Source of the DNA: Methylocapsa palsarum
GTDB lineage: Bacteria; Pseudomonadota; Alphaproteobacteria; Rhizobiales; Beijerinckiaceae
DNA: 64,000 bases
Direction of reading: 5' to 3'
NCBI RefSeq assembly: GCF_900114285.1
Contig: NZ_FOSN01000006.1
Location: 113,501-177,500 of the forward strand
The notes under the pieces are model-generated. The model was not told the origin of the DNA and searched no databases. It saw nothing but the letters and a program-made list of their open reading frames with translations. Numbering within the stretch: position 1 is the first letter of the stretch; every line of letters begins with the position of its first letter. The position numbers and the translations under genes were made by a program. This document shows positions 61,434-64,000 of this stretch, piece after piece.

Positions 61434-62579
61434 ATGTCCCGTAAAGCTTCGAGCAAGCAGCTTCAATCGAGCTTCGTCATCGCGGCGCGCCGTGCGGCCG
61501 CGCTCTGGGTGGTTGCGCTCTGCGCGGTCTGGCCGCCCGCCCCCGGCTTCGCCCTGGAGAAAAGCGTCAGTGTTTTTGGCTGGAGCGACGCCGTCGACCC
61601 GGCGGTTCTGAGGGATTTCACGAAAGAAACCGGCGTCAGGGTCTTTTACGACGCCTATGCGTCGGAGGAGGCGCTCGAGGCGCGCCTGGCCGCCGGCGAC
61701 TCCGGCTACGACGTGGCGATTCTTCCGGGTCCGGTTCTGCAACGGCAGATTGCCGCCGGCGGCTTGCTGAAGCTGGACAAGGCGAAACTTCCACACGCCG
61801 CCAGTCTGTGGCCCGAGATCGCGACGCTGCTGTCCGCCTACGATCGCGGCAATCAATATGCGGCGAACTATCTCTGGTCCACGGCCGGCGTCGCCTACAA
61901 CGTGGAAGAAGCCAGGGCGAGGCTTGGCGAGGCGCCGTTGAATTCCTGGGATGTCGTCTTCAAACCCGAAATTTTAAAGAAATTCGCCGATTGCGGAATT
62001 TACGTCCTCGACAGCCCGCAGGATCTTTTCCCGATCGCGCTGAATTATTTACGTCTCAATCCCGCGGGGAAGAGCCAGGCCGATCTGAAACGGGCGGCCG
62101 ATCTCCTCGGCGGGATGCGGCGCTACGTCAAGAAATACACTTCGGCCGATTACGCCGACGCGCTCGCAAACGGCGATATTTGCCTCGCGGTCGGCTGGTC
62201 GGGAGAGAGCGTCCAGGCCCGCAACCGAGCGAAGGAGGCCGACAATCAGATCGACGTCGATTTCGTGGCTCCAAAGGAGGGAACGTTAATCGCGCTTGAT
62301 AATCTCGCGATTCTGAAAGACGCGCCGCACCCGTCCGAAGCCTACGCCTTGATCGATTTTCTGTTGCGGCCGGAAAACGCCGCGCGCAACACCAACGCGA
62401 CGCGGCTCGCGAGCGGCGTTCTTGAGGCGAAATCTTTGATCAAAAGAGAAATATCGGATCTCAAGGCGACCTATCCCGATCCCCAATCTTTCTCCAGGCT
62501 GTTCGCCGCGCCAATGTCCGACGCCGCCGCGCGGGCATTCGCCGCCCGCGAGTGGATGAAGATCAAATCCGGAAAATGA
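61434..62579 (+). CDS. Periplasmic polyamine-type solute-binding protein (PotD/PotF-like)
   Basis: A 381-residue extracellular solute-binding protein of the spermidine/putrescine type. The signal peptide has a hydrophobic core (AALWVVALCAVW) and ends at PGFA. SVSVFGWSDAVDPAVLRDFT, GVRVFYDAYASEEALEARLA and SGYDVAILPGPVLQRQI are the first lobe. YLWSTAGVAYNVEEARARLG, CLAVGWSGESVQARNRAKEA and LDNLAILKDAPHPSEAYALI are typical of PotF. It is an orphan: no permease or ATPase gene lies beside it. The ATG at 61434 gives the signal; no strong ribosome-binding site. It is divergent from the GlcG-like gene. Confidence 0.88.
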   Translation: MSRKASSKQLQSSFVIAARRAAALWVVALCAVWPPAPGFALEKSVSVFGWSDAVDPAVLRDFTKETGVRVFYDAYASEEALEARLAAGDSGYDVAILPGPVLQRQIAAGGLLKLDKAKLPHAASLWPEIATLLSAYDRGNQYAANYLWSTAGVAYNVEEARARLGEAPLNSWDVVFKPEILKKFADCGIYVLDSPQDLFPIALNYLRLNPAGKSQADLKRAADLLGGMRRYVKKYTSADYADALANGDICLAVGWSGESVQARNRAKEADNQIDVDFVAPKEGTLIALDNLAILKDAPHPSEAYALIDFLLRPENAARNTNATRLASGVLEAKSLIKREISDLKATYPDPQSFSRLFAAPMSDAAARAFAAREWMKIKSGK

Positions 62580-62607
62580 GGCGCGGGCGACGGCGGCCTG
62601 GGCCAGA

Positions 62608-62886
62608 TCAATATTCTTTCACTCTTTGCATCCCGCCGATAATGACGGTGAAGATCGCGCTGACGACGGCGCTGATCAAAATCTGTACGGCGAGTGTGCC
62701 GGCGTCGAGGGTCGTGATGCCGGTGAAGGCGCTGACCAGCTGACCGCCGATGGCCGCGCCGGCGGCGCCCAGCACCGTGGCCGCAAGGATGCTGAGCGGC
62801 ACGCCCTTTACCGCAAGGCGAATCCCGTTGCCTACGATGATCCCCACGGCGATCTGAATGAGTAGGGCGACGATGATGGCTGACAT
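62608..62886 (-). CDS. Small glycine-rich membrane protein (GlsB/YeaQ-like)
   Basis: A 92-residue hydrophobic protein with three predicted membrane segments: IIVALLIQIAVGIIVG, LSILAATVLGAAGAAIGG and LAVQILISAVVSAIFTVIIGG. Glycine spacing resembles the transglycosylase-associated GlsB/YeaQ/YmgE family. GAGGAAACGTTC precedes the ATG at 62886. It resembles the protein at 63186 in several blocks (IVxLxIQ near the start, GNx6K, PLx3A, GAxG, and IVTVIVGL versus IFTVIIGG), so the two are probably paralogues. Function unknown; stress-linked envelope roles are usual for the family. Confidence 0.72.
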   Translation of the reverse strand: MSAIIVALLIQIAVGIIVGNGIRLAVKGVPLSILAATVLGAAGAAIGGQLVSAFTGITTLDAGTLAVQILISAVVSAIFTVIIGGMQRVKEY

Positions 62887-63185
62887 GAACGTTTCCTCCG
62901 CTGCCGCGACGCATTTTTTCGCCGCGTTTCTTGCGGCCAGTCTGTCGCTGGACAACGTCGGGCGCCGCGCTCGAGCGCGGTAATTTCGCCAGGCCCATCC
63001 GGATCCGGCTGGCTCTGCTTCACCTTAAGTGGCGCGAGGAATCGCGCTTCCAAGGGGACGCGCGAGAAATTGTGAGGACGCGGGATAAAGAGCCGGCGGT
63101 CCGAAAGAAAAAACGAACGAATCGCCGCCAGCTTCGCGCCTCGCCGGACCGGACGACGCCGGCCCGGCGTGATCGCAGGAGAGAA

Positions 63186-63491
63186 TTATTTGGACTTGAA
63201 CACAGCGTTCTTGATCAGTCCGACGATGACGGTGACGATCGCGCCGGTGACGCCGCCGCCGACCGCCTGACCGGCCGCCGTCGCTATATCGAAGCCGCCC
63301 GTTGAGGCGGCTCCCGAGAGCGCCGGGATGAGACTTTGGAGAAGCGTGCCGCCGAGCCCTCCGCCGAGCGCGCCGCTGATGGTCTTGGCGATTGGTCCGA
63401 GGGGAAGGTTTTTGAGAATTCCGCCGGCGATATTGCCGCCGGCGGCTCCGCTGAGCAGCTGAATGATGAGATTGACGATCGTTCCCGACAT
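63186..63491 (-). CDS. Small glycine-rich hydrophobic protein, paralogue of the gene at 62608
   Basis: A 101-residue protein starting MSGTIVNLIIQLLSGAAGGN. It is rich in glycine with hydrophobic stretches (GPIAKTISGALGGGLGGTLL, AVGGGVTGAIVTVIVGLI) and a basic end (KNAVFKSK). AGGAGACGAGCTT precedes the ATG at 63491, a strong site. It lies 299 bp upstream of the related gene on the same strand; the gap holds no other gene. Role unknown; a pore-like or glycine-zipper membrane protein is possible. Confidence 0.68.
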   Translation of the reverse strand: MSGTIVNLIIQLLSGAAGGNIAGGILKNLPLGPIAKTISGALGGGLGGTLLQSLIPALSGAASTGGFDIATAAGQAVGGGVTGAIVTVIVGLIKNAVFKSK

Positions 63492-63809
63492 AAGCTCGTC
63501 TCCTGCAAAATGCCCGGCCAGCCTGTGCGCCGGACTCCGCGTATCAGTCTTAAGCCCGGCGCGACCCCGACTCAACCGGCGCTGTGGCGCGGAGCCGGAC
63601 GGTGGGCCGACCGAGGCGGCTTCCCGGCAAAGAACAACAGAGGCTCCGCGACAAAGGCTCCGGCGCGCGGCTTGAGGAGCGTCGCGGGCGAACGGGCTAA
63701 AGGCATGATTAATTGAAACTTAAGGGCGTTTTAAGGACGGCTGATGCGATGAGGCCTATGCGTCACGAAGGGCGAAGATCAATCGTCCCGTATGAAACGG
63801 AGGACACAT
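63492..63809. other. Divergent intergenic region without a gene
   Basis: This 318-bp spacer lies between the small glycine-rich gene (minus) and the incomplete gene at 63810 (plus). No open frame with a ribosome-binding site or recognisable content is seen, and no repeat of the seven-copy family. It must hold both promoters; none can be placed with confidence. Confidence 0.45.
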
Positions 63810-64000
63810 ATGGCTCAGACTTTCCGCGTCTATTATTCGCAGCCGATGAAGGGTCGGGTGACCCGCAACTTTCAAATCCCGGTCAATACGACATCGGTCG
63901 TGGTCATCACCGCCTGCGAGTACAGCCCTGAGATCGTTCCGCCGAACCATCCGAACGAGCGGCGCCGCCATCTCGGCGCGGCGAATGTCTGGGTTTCAAA
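63810..64000 (+). CDS. Unknown protein, N-terminal part (runs off window end)
   Basis: The first 63 residues of a gene that continues beyond the window. It starts MAQTFRVYYSQPMKGRV with GGAGGACACAT immediately before the ATG, a near-ideal ribosome-binding site. The visible part is soluble and beta-rich (VTRNFQIPVNTTSVVVITAC) then charged and proline-rich (IVPPNHPNERRRHLG). There is no signal peptide. I do not recognise a family, and too little is visible to guess a function. Confidence 0.65.
   Translation, partial: MAQTFRVYYSQPMKGRVTRNFQIPVNTTSVVVITACEYSPEIVPPNHPNERRRHLGAANVWVS

Noticed and set aside
62931..63305. 124-codon plus-strand frame between the small membrane genes
   Set aside because: Arg-rich composition, no ribosome-binding site, overlaps the well-supported minus-strand gene.

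Overview
The window is 64 kb of GC-rich alphaproteobacterial chromosome. It most resembles Hyphomicrobiales (Rhizobiales), plausibly the Beijerinckiaceae/Methylocystaceae. This rests on gene content and order: a divergent phaR/phaAB pair, a methyltransferase divergent from gloB, the ubiE-ubiB and coaBC-dut groups, the rimP-nusA-ylxR-infB-rbfA-truB operon, a fused cysNC, and a cobalamin-riboswitch btuB. No carbon-oxidation marker such as pmo, mmo or mxa is present, so the genus stays open. About 57 protein genes, one tRNA and two riboswitches are supported. I see no insertion sequence, prophage, integrase or CRISPR array.

Layout. 1-9.4 kb: the end of clpB, a secreted choloylglycine-hydrolase-family enzyme, gyrB, msrB, a carboxylesterase, a methyltransferase divergent from gloB, a DUF985 cupin and phaR. 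9.8-12.3 kb: phaA-phaB, the first two steps of polyhydroxybutyrate synthesis, and a DUF4260 membrane protein. 12.3-14.4 kb: thiC behind a TPP riboswitch. 14.5-18 kb: a cobalamin riboswitch followed by btuB, a hypothetical protein and a membrane protein. 18-27.6 kb: a DUF2165 protein, an apparently exported deaminase, a DUF5765-like protein, uvrA, dctA, a nucleoside deoxyribosyltransferase-like protein divergent from an unknown membrane protein, a TPR lipoprotein and rpsU.

27.7-37.2 kb: purE-purK, divergent from the transcription/translation operon rimP to truB. 37.3-45.8 kb: a large OGT-like glycosyltransferase fused to a methyltransferase, then coaBC-dut-rrf2, then ubiE-ubiB. 46-49 kb: an exostosin-like and a GT4-like glycosyltransferase, convergent. 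49-51.5 kb: a compact locus of uncharacterised genes (DUF6502-like, DUF5666-like and a divergent 73-residue membrane protein) around three matched 17-bp palindromes. 51.7-57 kb: tRNA-Arg(CCU), ffh, rpsP, an AI-2E-family exporter and mmcB. 57.3-61.3 kb: cysD-cysNC, cobU and a GlcG/HbpS-like gene. 61.4-64 kb: an orphan solute-binding protein, two small paralogous glycine-rich membrane proteins and the start of an unknown gene.

Two signals stand out. First, a dispersed two-hairpin palindromic element of about 115 bp occurs at seven loci, every time between genes of opposite orientation. It supplies stop codons or C-terminal codons to several neighbours, and its stems show paired substitutions. 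Second, the DUF6502/DUF5666 locus carries three GTGGGA-N5-TCCCAC-type sites in its divergent promoter, and the DUF6502 protein has an HTH-like segment. That makes it a plausible self-regulated, undescribed envelope system.
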